In this document: in pieces, positions 14,067 to 23,200 of the stretch
Numbering within the stretch: position 1 is the first letter of the stretch
How the letters are laid out: each line of letters opens with the position of its first letter
NCBI GenBank assembly: GCA_015233295.1
Contig: JADFYC010000010.1
Span: 1 to 23,912, forward strand
Direction: 5' to 3'
Length of the DNA: 23,912 nucleotides
DNA from: Deltaproteobacteria bacterium
GTDB lineage: Bacteria; Desulfobacterota; JADFXK01
The notes under the pieces: generated by a model
The model's input: only the letters and a program-made list of their open reading frames with translations
Databases searched by the model: none
What the model was told of the DNA's origin: nothing
Position numbers and translations under genes: made by a program

Positions 14067-15322
14067 TCTTTTCCCACCGCCCGGTCGAGCCGGGCCAATG
14101 TGATATAGTAATCGTAGACTGCCTGGATATGAGCCGTTTCGGCCTCAAGGGCCTGGGACTGGGCATCGGTGGCTTCAATGATATGGCCGACCCCTTCCTG
14201 GTACCGCCCCATGGCCAGCATCTGATTTTCTCTGGCCGCAGTCAATTCTTTATCAGTGGAAGCAATGCGGGCCGTGGCTTCTTTAACTCCTAACCAGGCC
14301 GACTCGACCTCTTTGGTGATTTGCAGTACCTGGTTGTTTTGCTGGGCCGAGACGGCCCGAAGCGAGGCGGCGGCTTCTTTTTCCTGTTCGACGGTAGAGA
14401 AACCGGAAAAAAGCGGCACGGTCATATTCAGTCCCACGGCCCAGACATCGCCGCCGGGTGGAAAATCTTTATCTGCATAACCTACACTGGCCGTTCCTGA
14501 GATTGTCGGGAGATAACCACTCCTGGCGGTCTTTAAGGTGGCTGCGGCCGAGTTGGTTAAGGCCTGGAACCGTTTCAGCTCGGCCCGGTTGGCCAAAGCT
14601 TCCTGCTGGACCCGGCTCTGTTCCGGCACAGCGATAGAGGTATGCGCCGGCTCAATTAACGGCCGGTCTTCCAGGGCCGGCATGCCCATGGCATTGGCGA
14701 GTTCCACCTGGGCCAACTTCAAGTTGTTCTTAGCTCGGATCAGGACCGTCTCAGCCGCATACAAGTTGGCTTCGGCCCGGGCCACATCCACCTTGGCCTT
14801 AACTCCTTGATTAAAGTACTCTTGAGCTTGCCGGAACACGGCTTCCCTGGCTACGACCGTCTCTCCGGCCGCGGCGACCTGCTTCTCTGCGGCCAGTAGT
14901 AGATAGTAGGCCGCCTTAACCCGAAAGGCGATATCTTGACGGGTTATGACCAGCGTGTGGCCGGCCGCGGCCTGGTTCCATCCAGCAGCCTCTACGGCCC
15001 CGGCGGTTTTTCCAAAATCATAAATATTTTGCTTGAGATAGAAGGCTTCCGTGTAAGTCTCCGTTTCCCGAATGGCCTCGAGCGCGGTCAAGAAGGTGCG
15101 GCCTTTGGTCCAGTCGGAGGCCACAGTTATCTGGGGGTAATAGTTGGCCAGGGCCTGCCCGGTTCTGGCCGCGGCTCCGGCGATGTTCTCTCGGGCTTCG
15201 ACGACCTGGGGATGCTTGTTGATGGCTGTGGCTACCGCCTCAGACAGGGTGAGGGGATCCGCTGCAGACCCGTTTGTCACGATTAATACGGACAGGATCA
15301 TAGAGATAAAGGTGACGATCAT
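14063..15322 (-). CDS. TolC-family outer-membrane efflux protein
   Basis: ATG 15322 is chosen because AGGA lies 6 bases upstream and the signal peptide (MIVTFISMILSVLIVTNGSAA) starts there. An in-frame ATG at 15373 would add 17 residues without purpose. The 419-aa protein contains the two homologous OEP halves: LTLSEAVATAINKHPQVVEA opens the first, and SRVQQEALANRAELKRFQAL with TISGTASVGYADKDF lies in the second. Long alternating Ala/Glu/Gln helices follow the beta-barrel segments, as in TolC. It provides the outer-membrane channel for the ABC pump encoded downstream. Confidence 0.9.
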   Translation of the reverse strand: MIVTFISMILSVLIVTNGSAADPLTLSEAVATAINKHPQVVEARENIAGAAARTGQALANYYPQITVASDWTKGRTFLTALEAIRETETYTEAFYLKQNIYDFGKTAGAVEAAGWNQAAAGHTLVITRQDIAFRVKAAYYLLLAAEKQVAAAGETVVAREAVFRQAQEYFNQGVKAKVDVARAEANLYAAETVLIRAKNNLKLAQVELANAMGMPALEDRPLIEPAHTSIAVPEQSRVQQEALANRAELKRFQALTNSAAATLKTARSGYLPTISGTASVGYADKDFPPGGDVWAVGLNMTVPLFSGFSTVEQEKEAAASLRAVSAQQNNQVLQITKEVESAWLGVKEATARIASTDKELTAARENQMLAMGRYQEGVGHIIEATDAQSQALEAETAHIQAVYDYYITLARLDRAVGKE

Positions 15323-15407
15323 CAATTTTCCTGATTGACTGATTAGTAACACTGAAATTCCCAAACAGATCATTAAGATATATGAGGATATCGGCTTTGT
15401 TTACCAG

Positions 15408-15439
15408 GGCGACGGTTATCGTGCAATCACCTGGTCGCC
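15408..15439 (-). other. Intergenic hairpin between ACR3 and TolC genes
   Basis: GGCGAC and GTCGCC form a 6-base stem around a 20-base loop in the 143-base gap between the arsenite exporter and the TolC gene. No T-tract follows, so it is more likely a pause, processing or partial attenuation structure than a full terminator. A smaller palindrome (ATTGG-CCCGGA-CCAAT) lies at 15451-15466. Confidence 0.35.
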
Positions 15440-15465
15440 GTCTCTTCAAAATTGGCCCGGACCAA

Positions 15466-16554
15466 TTATGGTTTACAGGTCATATGGCAAATACCGGCGG
15501 GTGTTTCTACGGCGTAAGGGAAGTATTTTCTTTTGAACCAAAGGGCGACATTAACCAGGCTGATCAGCACCGGCACCTCAACTAAAGGACCGATGACGGC
15601 CGCAAATGCCTGACCTGAGTCTATCCCGAATACCGCCACGGCCACGGCAATGGCCAGTTCAAAATTGTTGGACGCAGCAGTGAAACTCAGGGTGGTGGAC
15701 TGCTCGTAGGAGGCGCCCATCTTCATGGACAGCATGAAAGACAAGAAGAACATCACCACGAAATAGATGCACAGGGGAATGGCTATCCGGATGACGTCCC
15801 AAGGTAGTTGAACAATGTATTCACCTTTCAGAGAAAACATGACCAGAATGGTGAAGAGGAGAGCAATCAGCGTAATAGGACTGATCTTGGGGATGAACTT
15901 CTGTTCGTACCAGTCCCGGCCCTTGGTCTTAAGCCCGATTACCCGAGTGATAACGCCGGCAATAAAGGGGATGCCCAGGTAGATGAACACACTCTGAGCG
16001 ATTTGGCCGATAGACACGTTGACCACCGAGCCCTTGAGTCCCAACCATTGGGGTAGGATGGTGATGAAGACGTAGGCGTAAAGAGAAAAGAACAAGACCT
16101 GAAAAATGGAATTGAAGGCGACCAGACCGGCACAATATTCCCGGTCACCGTAGGCCAGATCATTCCAGACGATGACCATGGCGATGCACCTGGCCAGGCC
16201 GATCATAATCAGGCCGACCATGTACTCATGATGCCCGGAAAGAAAAGCCACGGCCAGGGCAAACATCAGGATCGGCCCGATAATCCAATTTTGGACCAAA
16301 GACAGAATGAGCACCCGGACATTCCGAAAAACCGGCCCCAGTTGCTCGTACTTGACCTTGGCCAACGGCGGATACATCATCAGGATCAAACCAACGGCGA
16401 TGGGCAGATTAGTTGTGTCTACCTTAAAGTAATTGATAATATTACGAATATTTGGATAAAGAAATCCAGCCCCAACGCCGACGAACATGGCCAGGAAGAT
16501 CCATAAGGTCAAGAACCTATCCAAAAAAGAAAGTCGTTGGCTTAAATTAGACAT
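15466..16554 (-). CDS. acr3: ACR3-family arsenite efflux permease
   Basis: The 362-aa protein has ten hydrophobic segments and the ACR3 signature: GLIMIGLARCIAMVIVWNDL followed by GDREYCAGLVAFNSIFQVL. The Cys in GLARCIAM matches the essential conserved Cys of the fourth helix of ACR3 proteins. It exports trivalent arsenite (and often antimonite) across the inner membrane. The gene follows the CcdA gene by 39 bases in the ars array, so it is probably transcribed from the ArsR-controlled promoters upstream. The ribosome site is weak (AGGACG). It carries no fusion domain. Confidence 0.93.
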   Translation of the reverse strand: MSNLSQRLSFLDRFLTLWIFLAMFVGVGAGFLYPNIRNIINYFKVDTTNLPIAVGLILMMYPPLAKVKYEQLGPVFRNVRVLILSLVQNWIIGPILMFALAVAFLSGHHEYMVGLIMIGLARCIAMVIVWNDLAYGDREYCAGLVAFNSIFQVLFFSLYAYVFITILPQWLGLKGSVVNVSIGQIAQSVFIYLGIPFIAGVITRVIGLKTKGRDWYEQKFIPKISPITLIALLFTILVMFSLKGEYIVQLPWDVIRIAIPLCIYFVVMFFLSFMLSMKMGASYEQSTTLSFTAASNNFELAIAVAVAVFGIDSGQAFAAVIGPLVEVPVLISLVNVALWFKRKYFPYAVETPAGICHMTCKP

Positions 16555-16593
16555 GACTTGGCGTCCTATGTATCAGGTGGTTGAAGACAGAAT

Positions 16594-17301
16594 TCAGGCC
16601 ACAATAAATGGGCTGCTGACGAAATATACGCCCAATAGGCCGATAACCGCACCCGCACCTTTGCGAAACCAGAGGCTGGCCCCTTGCCAGGCGCTGTTTT
16701 CCATAACTTTTCTCACGGCCGACCCGGAGGTTCCGGCGACCACGATAGGCAGGCAATGGCCGACGGCGAACAACAGAATAAATATGATCCCGGTGGCCAC
16801 CTTTTGCTGAATAGTGATGATAGCCAGGATAGGCGCAATAAATCCGAAGGTACATGAACCGGATAGAATCCCGTAGGCCAAGCCCAAGATGCCGGCGCCA
16901 AACAGGCCAGTGACCTTTAATCTGTGCAATAATCTGCTCGAAATGGAACATTTTTCCACGCCAAGCATACCCAGGGCGACCCAGATGAGGACCAATCCCA
17001 CCAAAATCTTCCAGAAACTTCCGACATCACCCAGCATCCGCCCCAGCAGAGCGCAAATGATCCCGACTAACGCAATGGACACGAACAGACCCAGACTGAA
17101 GGCCACGGCGTAAACCCCGGCCTGTTTCGGCTCCAGCACCTGCTGCTGACCACCAACATATGCGATAATCAGGGGAATAGAGGCCAGGTGGCAGGGACTG
17201 AAGAGCACGCTGATCATTCCCCACAGGAAGCAACCCAAGGCGGCCGGCGATGTTTCGGCGATCATCCAATTATTGACAGTCAGGAACAATGATTCAAGCA
17301 T
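16594..17301 (-). CDS. CcdA/DsbD-type thiol-electron transporter
   Basis: The frame can start at 17385, but the first 28 residues would be hydrophilic. ATG 17301 with AGAGAG 8 bases upstream gives a usual CcdA N-terminus. The 235-aa protein has six hydrophobic segments and the redox cysteines of the family: SVLFSPCHLASIPL (Cys 37) and LSGSCTFGF (Cys 150). Such proteins carry reducing equivalents from cytoplasmic thioredoxin to periplasmic acceptors. The obvious acceptor is the CIPC periplasmic thioredoxin encoded just upstream. Presence between that gene and ACR3 suggests a periplasmic redox branch of arsenic handling. Confidence 0.88.
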   Translation of the reverse strand: MLESLFLTVNNWMIAETSPAALGCFLWGMISVLFSPCHLASIPLIIAYVGGQQQVLEPKQAGVYAVAFSLGLFVSIALVGIICALLGRMLGDVGSFWKILVGLVLIWVALGMLGVEKCSISSRLLHRLKVTGLFGAGILGLAYGILSGSCTFGFIAPILAIITIQQKVATGIIFILLFAVGHCLPIVVAGTSGSAVRKVMENSAWQGASLWFRKGAGAVIGLLGVYFVSSPFIVA

Positions 17302-17411
17302 TGAAAGTGTCTCTCTGATGGAGTTTATTTCAACATTATGACCATGAAACTCATCTTGCAAGAAAAAGCGTAACGAGAGGCGCATAGAACAAAGAGAGGA
17401 AGCGGAGAAGG

Positions 17412-17804
17412 CTATTTAACCCCCATTTGGCTAAGCTGTCGGACTATGGCGTTTTCGTCCATGAACCCGGCGTGGCGGTATGTTTCCCGGCCATTTTTGT
17501 CAAAAAATATCTGGGTCGGGATGGCCCGGATGCCGAATTTAACGGCTTGATCCCGGTCCTTCCAGACATCGATAAAAATGATAGCCGCCTTTCCCTGGTA
17601 CGATTTCTCCAGCTTTTCCAGAATTGGAGCCATCATCTTGCACGGAATACAGGATGTCGCCCCCAAATCGATCATGGTAATCATGCCCTTCACGGGGATT
17701 TCTGTATTAGACTCCTTGGTCGAGGCGGTTACGGCCAACCCACCGAGAAAGGAGGCGGCAAGCAAGGCCAATGTGATGTACTTAAACTTGAGTTTTGTTA
17801 ACAC
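17412..17804 (-). CDS. Exported thioredoxin-like protein with CIPC active site
   Basis: The frame extends to a TTG at 17822, but GTG 17804 is preferred because AAGGAAG lies 6 bases ahead. Both give a signal peptide or anchor (TLALLAASFLGGLAVTAST). The thioredoxin domain has the active site GATSCIPCKMMAP (Cys 52 and 55), FIDVWKD and the cis-Pro in RAIPTQIFF. The protein is 130 aa. It should act in the periplasm with the CcdA protein encoded 110 bases downstream. The upstream TTG start overlaps the stop of the truncated DGC remnant (TTGA), suggesting the junction was created by a deletion. Confidence 0.85.
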   Translation of the reverse strand: MLTKLKFKYITLALLAASFLGGLAVTASTKESNTEIPVKGMITMIDLGATSCIPCKMMAPILEKLEKSYQGKAAIIFIDVWKDRDQAVKFGIRAIPTQIFFDKNGRETYRHAGFMDENAIVRQLSQMGVK

Positions 17805-17818
17805 AATATTCTTCCTTT

Positions 17819-17971
17819 TCAAAGAGAATTTGCCTCCGAGCAGAACATCTTGCCGAATCCTTCCGTGGTCAATTCCACCGCCGCCTGATTGGACAACCGG
17901 CCGACGTTTGATCCTCCGGAACAGGCTAAAATCAAGATATTTTCTCCGGTCATGGAATTTTGCGACAGCAT
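17819..17971 (-). pseudogene. Truncated DGC-domain (putative zinc-binding) protein
   Basis: The start is ATG 17971 with AAGGAG 7 bases upstream. The 50-aa product reads ILILACSGGSNVGRLSNQAA and GFGKMFC, the N-terminal half of DGC-domain proteins (about 120 aa, putative zinc-binding). Family members continue with a Gly-rich LAGIGG segment and further cysteines. Here the sequence instead ends SEANSL and stops, with no trace of the C-terminal half before the thioredoxin gene. DGC genes are common partners of this kind of ars cluster, so this is probably a remnant left by a deletion. A functional short peptide cannot be excluded since the ribosome site is intact. Confidence 0.7.
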
Positions 17972-17995
17972 GTTTCTTCTCCTTATGGAATGAGA

Positions 17996-18229
17996 TTATG
18001 GCTTAATCCAGGCTGCGACCTCTTCCTTTTTGGGTACCTTGCCTGATACCTTTACTTCCCCGTCCACAATCACGGCCGGGGTCAGGAACACACCGTATTT
18101 GGCGATTTCCATGATATCAGACACTTTTTCTATTTTGGCCTCAACCCCGGCGGCCGCCACCGCGTCCTTGACGATGTTCTCTGTTTCGTGGCACTTCTTA
18201 CACCCAGGTCCTAATACTTTTATTTCCAT
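17996..18229 (-). CDS. Small thioredoxin/glutaredoxin-like protein (redox-active disulfide protein 2 type)
   Basis: Start ATG 18229 has GGGAG about 7 bases ahead. A longer frame to 18298 adds 23 unrelated residues. The 77-aa product, the normal family length, begins MEIKVLGPGCKKCHETE (CxxC at 10 and 13) and has the cis-Pro loop in GVFLTPAVIVDGEVKVSGK. Proteins of this thioredoxin_3 group are cytoplasmic and regularly encoded next to ArsP-type permeases. It may reduce a substrate or a Cys pair in that permease. It follows the permease by 74 bases. Confidence 0.88.
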   Translation of the reverse strand: MEIKVLGPGCKKCHETENIVKDAVAAAGVEAKIEKVSDIMEIAKYGVFLTPAVIVDGEVKVSGKVPKKEEVAAWIKP

Positions 18230-18303
18230 CTTTTTTCTCCCGGTCAGGTAATAAATTTCAATAGGGGGCAAAACCCTCGATCTGGAGCATCCCAACAATA
18301 GAG

Positions 18304-19413
18304 CTAAATAATGATGTTGAATATAAACCCGACGATCAGAATACCGCCGACAACTATAGACAGAAATGTGACGATCAATCTCATCTTCAGCACCTTCCTT
18401 AAGATGACCGTCTCAGGTATGGACACCGCTATAACCGACATCATAAAGGCCAAGACTGTTCCCAAGGCCGCCCCTTTTTCTAGCAAGGCCTGAACAACGG
18501 GTACAATTCCGGCCGCGTTGGAATATAGCGGAATGCCGATTAACACTGCCAGCGGCACGGACCACCAGTGTCCTTTCCCCATGAAAGAGGCCAGAACGTT
18601 TTCCGGAAAATATCCATGAATACCGGCTCCAACAGCAATACCCAGGATCATCCAAATCCAAACCTTCCCGACGATATCTTTTACCGCATTCAGGGCGTAT
18701 TCGATACGGTCTTGAAATGACAATTTGGTGTCAATATTGAGTGGCCCACCTGTCCGTAGTTCTTTTACCCAGTCTTGCAGTTGGTCTTCTAAATGCAAAT
18801 GTCCTAAGATCCAGCCCGCGGCGATGGCGATAACCAGTCCCATACTCATATAAATAGCCGCAACCTTCCAGCCGAGCAGTCCGTATAGTAGTATCACCGC
18901 TACTTCGTTGACCATTGGAGCGGATATAAGAAAAGAGAAGGTGACTCCCAACGGTATCCCGGCCGTCACAAACCCGATAAACAACGGCACCGCCGAGCAG
19001 GAGCAAAACGGCGTAGCTACTCCAAGCAAGGCTGCAAGGACATTCCCCACAAATTCGCGTTTTCCGGCCAAGATGCTGCGAGTTCTTTCCGGAGTGAAAA
19101 AAGATCGGAGAATCCCGACACCAAAAACAACCAAAGTCAACAGCATAAAAACCTTTGGGGTATCATATAAGAAGAACTCCACTGCCGAGCCGAATCGGGT
19201 GCTTAACTGGAGACCAAAGACGTCGACAGTGAGATATCTGGCCGCCATGGCCAGACGACTATAGATCAACCACCAGACGGTCAGCCCCATGATTCCGGCA
19301 AACACGTATTTAATCAAAGTGCCGTTAGATTGAGTCCTTGGTTCCGTCGTTACCATGACACAGGCACAGGGCGCCTGGGATTCACCGGTATCTGGAATGT
19401 TGATTATATTCAT
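18304..19413 (-). CDS. arsP: ArsP-type (DUF318) permease
   Basis: ATG 19413 is preferred over 19452 because AGGAGGT lies 7 bases upstream. The 369-aa protein has about eight to ten hydrophobic segments and the family motif GVATPFCSCSAVPLFIGF, followed by FLISAPMVNEVAVILLYGLLG. A second half contains GIPLYSNAAGIVPVVQALLEKG. This is the ArsP_1/DUF318 family, of which Campylobacter ArsP exports trivalent methyl- and aryl-arsenicals. The substrate of this member is not proven. It follows arsR and precedes the CxxC thioredoxin gene, the usual arrangement. A cytoplasmic N-terminal tail with CAC may bind metalloid. Confidence 0.88.
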   Translation of the reverse strand: MNIINIPDTGESQAPCACVMVTTEPRTQSNGTLIKYVFAGIMGLTVWWLIYSRLAMAARYLTVDVFGLQLSTRFGSAVEFFLYDTPKVFMLLTLVVFGVGILRSFFTPERTRSILAGKREFVGNVLAALLGVATPFCSCSAVPLFIGFVTAGIPLGVTFSFLISAPMVNEVAVILLYGLLGWKVAAIYMSMGLVIAIAAGWILGHLHLEDQLQDWVKELRTGGPLNIDTKLSFQDRIEYALNAVKDIVGKVWIWMILGIAVGAGIHGYFPENVLASFMGKGHWWSVPLAVLIGIPLYSNAAGIVPVVQALLEKGAALGTVLAFMMSVIAVSIPETVILRKVLKMRLIVTFLSIVVGGILIVGFIFNIII

Positions 19414-19464
19414 ATGACCTACCTCCTGATGATTCTCTTGCTTTGTACTCATAACTAAGTTCCA

Positions 19465-19498
19465 ATATAGCTATATGCTGAAATAAAAAAAATATCAA
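19465..19498 (-). promoter_or_regulatory. Internal promoter with perfect palindromic ArsR-type operator ahead of arsP
   Basis: ATATAGCTATAT (19465-19476) is a perfect 12-base palindrome. On the minus strand a TTGATA (19493-19498) lies 17 bases upstream of TATAGC within it. The 8-mer AATATAGC recurs at the arsR promoter (19958-19965), which supports a shared operator. Confidence 0.6.
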
Positions 19499-19499
19499 C

Positions 19500-19928
19500 T
19501 TAACCCCGTGCCGGCGTCTCATCTTTATGAATTGTATTATCGTTGGTTGAGCCCAATGTTCTTATAGAGTTAACGGCAGGAGCTTGTTTTCGACAGATAC
19601 TCTCTCGATCAATAAGGGGAAGGCATTTAATCAGACTCTCCACGTCTGGATCATCATTCAACCACTGCCTAAGGTTGGTAAGTAGGCAGGTTACGTAAGG
19701 GTTGGTATCTCCATTGGAGAGACGATAGTTGACCCAAATCCCGTCTTTGGAGGACGCTACCAGACCGGCATCTTCAAGGATTTTTAGATGTTTTGATACA
19801 CTTGGCTGAGTGATCTTTAAAGATGCTTGGAGTTCGCAAACGCACATACCCTTTTGTTGCAGTATCTTAACGATCTTAACCCGATTAGAATCAGAAAGAG
19901 CTTTCATAACTCTTGTAAAAAGCTTCAT
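19500..19928 (-). CDS. arsR: ArsR-family arsenite-responsive repressor
   Basis: The protein is 142 aa, starting at ATG 19928 with GGAG 6 bases upstream. It has the ArsR winged helix: VMKALSDSNRVKIVKILQQ, the metalloid site MCVCELQ (Cys 29 and 31, the C-x-C of classical arsenite sensors), the recognition helix TQPSVSKHLKILEDAGLV, and the wing SSKDGIWVNYRLS. The C-terminal 40 residues after ESLIKCLP are an extra, poorly conserved tail rich in Asn and Thr. It heads the ars array and should repress its own promoter and the arsP-proximal one. Confidence 0.92.
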   Translation of the reverse strand: MKLFTRVMKALSDSNRVKIVKILQQKGMCVCELQASLKITQPSVSKHLKILEDAGLVASSKDGIWVNYRLSNGDTNPYVTCLLTNLRQWLNDDPDVESLIKCLPLIDRESICRKQAPAVNSIRTLGSTNDNTIHKDETPARG

Positions 19929-19957
19929 GTCGATCTCCGATTATATTCTCAAAAGGT

Positions 19958-19986
19958 AATATAGCCGTTTGCTTCCATCACGTCAA
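19958..19986 (-). promoter_or_regulatory. arsR promoter and operator
   Basis: On the minus strand TTGACG (19981-19986) and TATATT (19958-19963) are spaced 17 bases apart. The -10 lies in GGCTATATTACC, which shares GCTATATT with the operator upstream of arsP. ArsR bound here would block polymerase. Confidence 0.7.
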
Positions 19987-20130
19987 CAAAAAAAGTGATC
20001 CAACAGCGTATCTGAGTACAGACATCGGTACTAAATGATAGATTTCAAGTTATGATGACCATAGGCACAAGAGATTTTTGCAGGACGTATAATTCCGGGA
20101 GGAAAGGAGTAACAACAAGTTGATAAGTTT

Positions 20131-20196
20131 CATAAAATACTAAACTGCCGGGGCGGCCCTCGGGCAAGGGTCTGCCACATGAAGGTACCCCGGCAG
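20131..20196 (-). terminator. Intrinsic terminator of the ttr-like operon
   Basis: CTGCCGGGG (20188-20196, minus strand) pairs with CCCCGGCAG (20145-20153), nine perfect pairs around a 34-base loop that can fold further, followed by TTTAGTATTTTA. It begins 4 bases after the molybdoenzyme stop. The region 19987-20130 between it and the arsR promoter shows nothing else. Confidence 0.7.
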
Positions 20197-20200
20197 GTAG

Positions 20201-23200
20201 CTATACTTTAACCAGCTTGACCTGGCTCTGATAGAATACAGCGCTGCCGCCGGTCACGTCGACTAACCCGGTGTTTTTCAGCACCGGATCAACCCGCATA
20301 GCCGCGTTGGCGTGAAGACCTGTGGCCCGGCGTTCATCACCTGGAATAATCACTCCATCCAGTTCAATGGGGCGTGATCCATAGGCCCAGTGCCCATGAC
20401 CCAGGGAAAAGGCCACGCAGCCGGGCCGGAGTCCTTCTAAAACCCGGACCCGGCCGATCATGGGTTTTGAGCCGGTAGGACCCAGCTCCCAGGTTCCGGT
20501 GGGGTTGGATGGAGATATCACCTTGACCATATCGTCATCGGACAGGTTGAGACGTCTCGCGTCGTGGGCCGAGACATCCAGATAATTCTCCGGGTAAACC
20601 GCCTGGAGCCAGTAATTACCTCCCGTCCGGCTTTTGGTCTGGCTGATGGTTTTGTAGGTCAACAGCGTCAGGTCAAATCCCTGGGCGGTATCGTTAAGGA
20701 GTTGACCCCGGCAATCGGTGGGACCAGGGACGAAATCGGCGTAGTGCAGGTAGGGCTGTCCCGTCATCGAATTCTTTGTTTTGAGTTGTTTTTCTAAATA
20801 AATACCGAGCATTTTTCCATACTTGTTGGTCAGTTGGCCATTGGCATAAGCCTTTTGAAAATTTTGGAATCGTCCGCCGCGATTGAGCAGATAGACTACG
20901 CGTGGCCATATCTCCGCGCCGACCAGGTCCTTCCACCGTTTGAGGTCGTAGATGGTGGCAGGCAGGTGGCGATGTGACTTTTCGAATATAGCTATCTCCT
21001 CCGGGCCGGCCGCGGCGACCTTGTCTGATCCGTCTTCCTTCTCCCCAAAAGCGATGTTGGCCACCATCCGAATGTACATGTCTTCATCGCGCTTAAGGTG
21101 TTGTCCTTGACCGAAGGCGTTTTGTCCGAAACCAGGTAATTTGAGCTTCTCAGCCAAGCCGAGAAAGAGGGCTTCCAAAGATATGGGCATAGATTGACCA
21201 AAAGCGGTCACCGTCTCGGTTAGAGGAGCACAAACGGGCTGGCGGAAGGGACCAACTTTAAATGGAAATGAAGGATGGGAACCGGCGAATTCCCAGCGTT
21301 CTAAGTAGGTCAAATCAGGGAAAATGTAGTCAGCGTACATACTGGTCTCGCCCACCACGATATCCGAGACAATAAACAGAGGAAGCTTTTTGGGGTCGGA
21401 AAGGATGCTGATCAGCTCATGCCCCGCGGGCAGCGAGTAGACCGGCGTGCCCATGTATAATAGAAGGGCTTTAATGGGGTAAGGGTAGGCGTCACCGAGG
21501 CTGGGGATGACTTCCTGGTAGACATCGGAAGAGAAGGGGTACCAGACCCTCTTGGCCGGAAATCCGGTGAACAGAGTCGATTTGTCGTAGACCTTACCGC
21601 CGCGAATGATGTCTATGCCGAATCCTTTGATCGCGCCGTTTATGTTGGCTGTGTTAAATGGCTGCCCCTTTTTGTCTCCTACCATGTTGTAAGTGGTGGC
21701 CTTGCACAATCCGCCCATCCAGTCATGGTTTCCGATCAGGATATTAACCAGCATCCAGGCTAAGACATTGTAGAAGCCGGAAGTGTGTTGAGACACCCCG
21801 CGGTGGATGTCGGCTACCGCCTTTTTCCCGTGGCTGGTGAACTCCCAGGCCAGTTCAGCCAGATCAACTTCCTTAATCCCGGCTATGTCAGCCCATTGAG
21901 CCAGGGTTCGGGCTGCGGCCACTTCCCGATAGACCTGGAGCACGGTCTTGACCTTGAGGCCGTTGACCTCAGTGCTGGCCAGGGGTTCGCCCTTCACTGG
22001 CTCCGTTTCGCTGTTGGGGTCAAACGGCAGACATTGACCGGCCTTGAACACCATGAAGGGATCAAAGAGCCATTCCTTGTCATCTTTGCCCTTGCGGGGC
22101 ACGGGAGGCAGGCCCAGGTCGGACCCCCGCAGGAACGGCCCAGGTTTTCCTTCCTTGTCCAATTTGACTAACCAGGCGGACTGGGTCCAGGTTGGCTCGT
22201 TATCAAGTTTAGCCGCGGCCTTGTTGGCATTGGACAGGTAACGGGCGTCAAAACGATTATTTTCGATGATCCAGTGAATCATGCCCATAGCTACAGCAGT
22301 CACCCCATTGGGGGCCACCGGTAGCCATTTCCAGGCCTTGGAGGCCACCTTGGTGCAACGAGGGTCGATAACCGCCATTTTGAGCCGGCCATTTGACTGC
22401 CCATTAGTGATTTTAGAGCTTCGATACGGTGGGCCGTAATTAGCGTCAAAGGGATTGGCTCCGACAAAAATGACGAACTCCGAGTTACCGATATCCCCTT
22501 GCCAGTAGAACTTGCTCCCGTCTGTCCATTTTCCTTCTACAAATTGGTCGCTTATGGCTTTGCAGGTGAAGTAGAGCGAACCCTGGCAGACGGTAGTGTG
22601 ACCATGGGCATTGATCGTCCCCAGGGCCTGGCCGAACCTTCTCAAGAACTCGTTTCGTCCACCTTTCATGCGCCCCCAGTAGAGGCAGAATTGGTTGTTT
22701 TTAGGCCCCAAGTCAGGGTGATTCGGGTCGATCAGATACTTCAGATTATCGGCGTGCTTGGTCTTGAAATCGTCAATGGTCATTTCTTTGGCCGCCACTT
22801 TTTGAGCGTCTTGGGCTAACGCTGTCGCTACGGCCGGGTCTTTCAGGGGGCAAATATCCTTGAGACCTTCCACCTTACCTTCACCGAAGATATCCCCTCC
22901 GTTGGCGATTTCATTGATTGCCTGGTCGTAACTAATGGTCTTCCATTTATTCTCGCCCCGTTTACCTGCTCTTTTTAAGACCTTGACCAGCCGATAGGGA
23001 TCATAGAGAGCCTGGATGCCAGCCTGGCCTTTGGGGCAGATGGCTCCTTCTTGAATAGCCGCTTTGGCCACAGGGGTATCGAAGGGAATATGCGGACTCA
23101 GGGTCCAAGGGCTATATGGGTTACCGTCAATCTTAGCTACCCGGCCTTCGATTAACTTGACCTTGATACCGCAGTTGGTGTTGCATTGTTGACACGCTGA

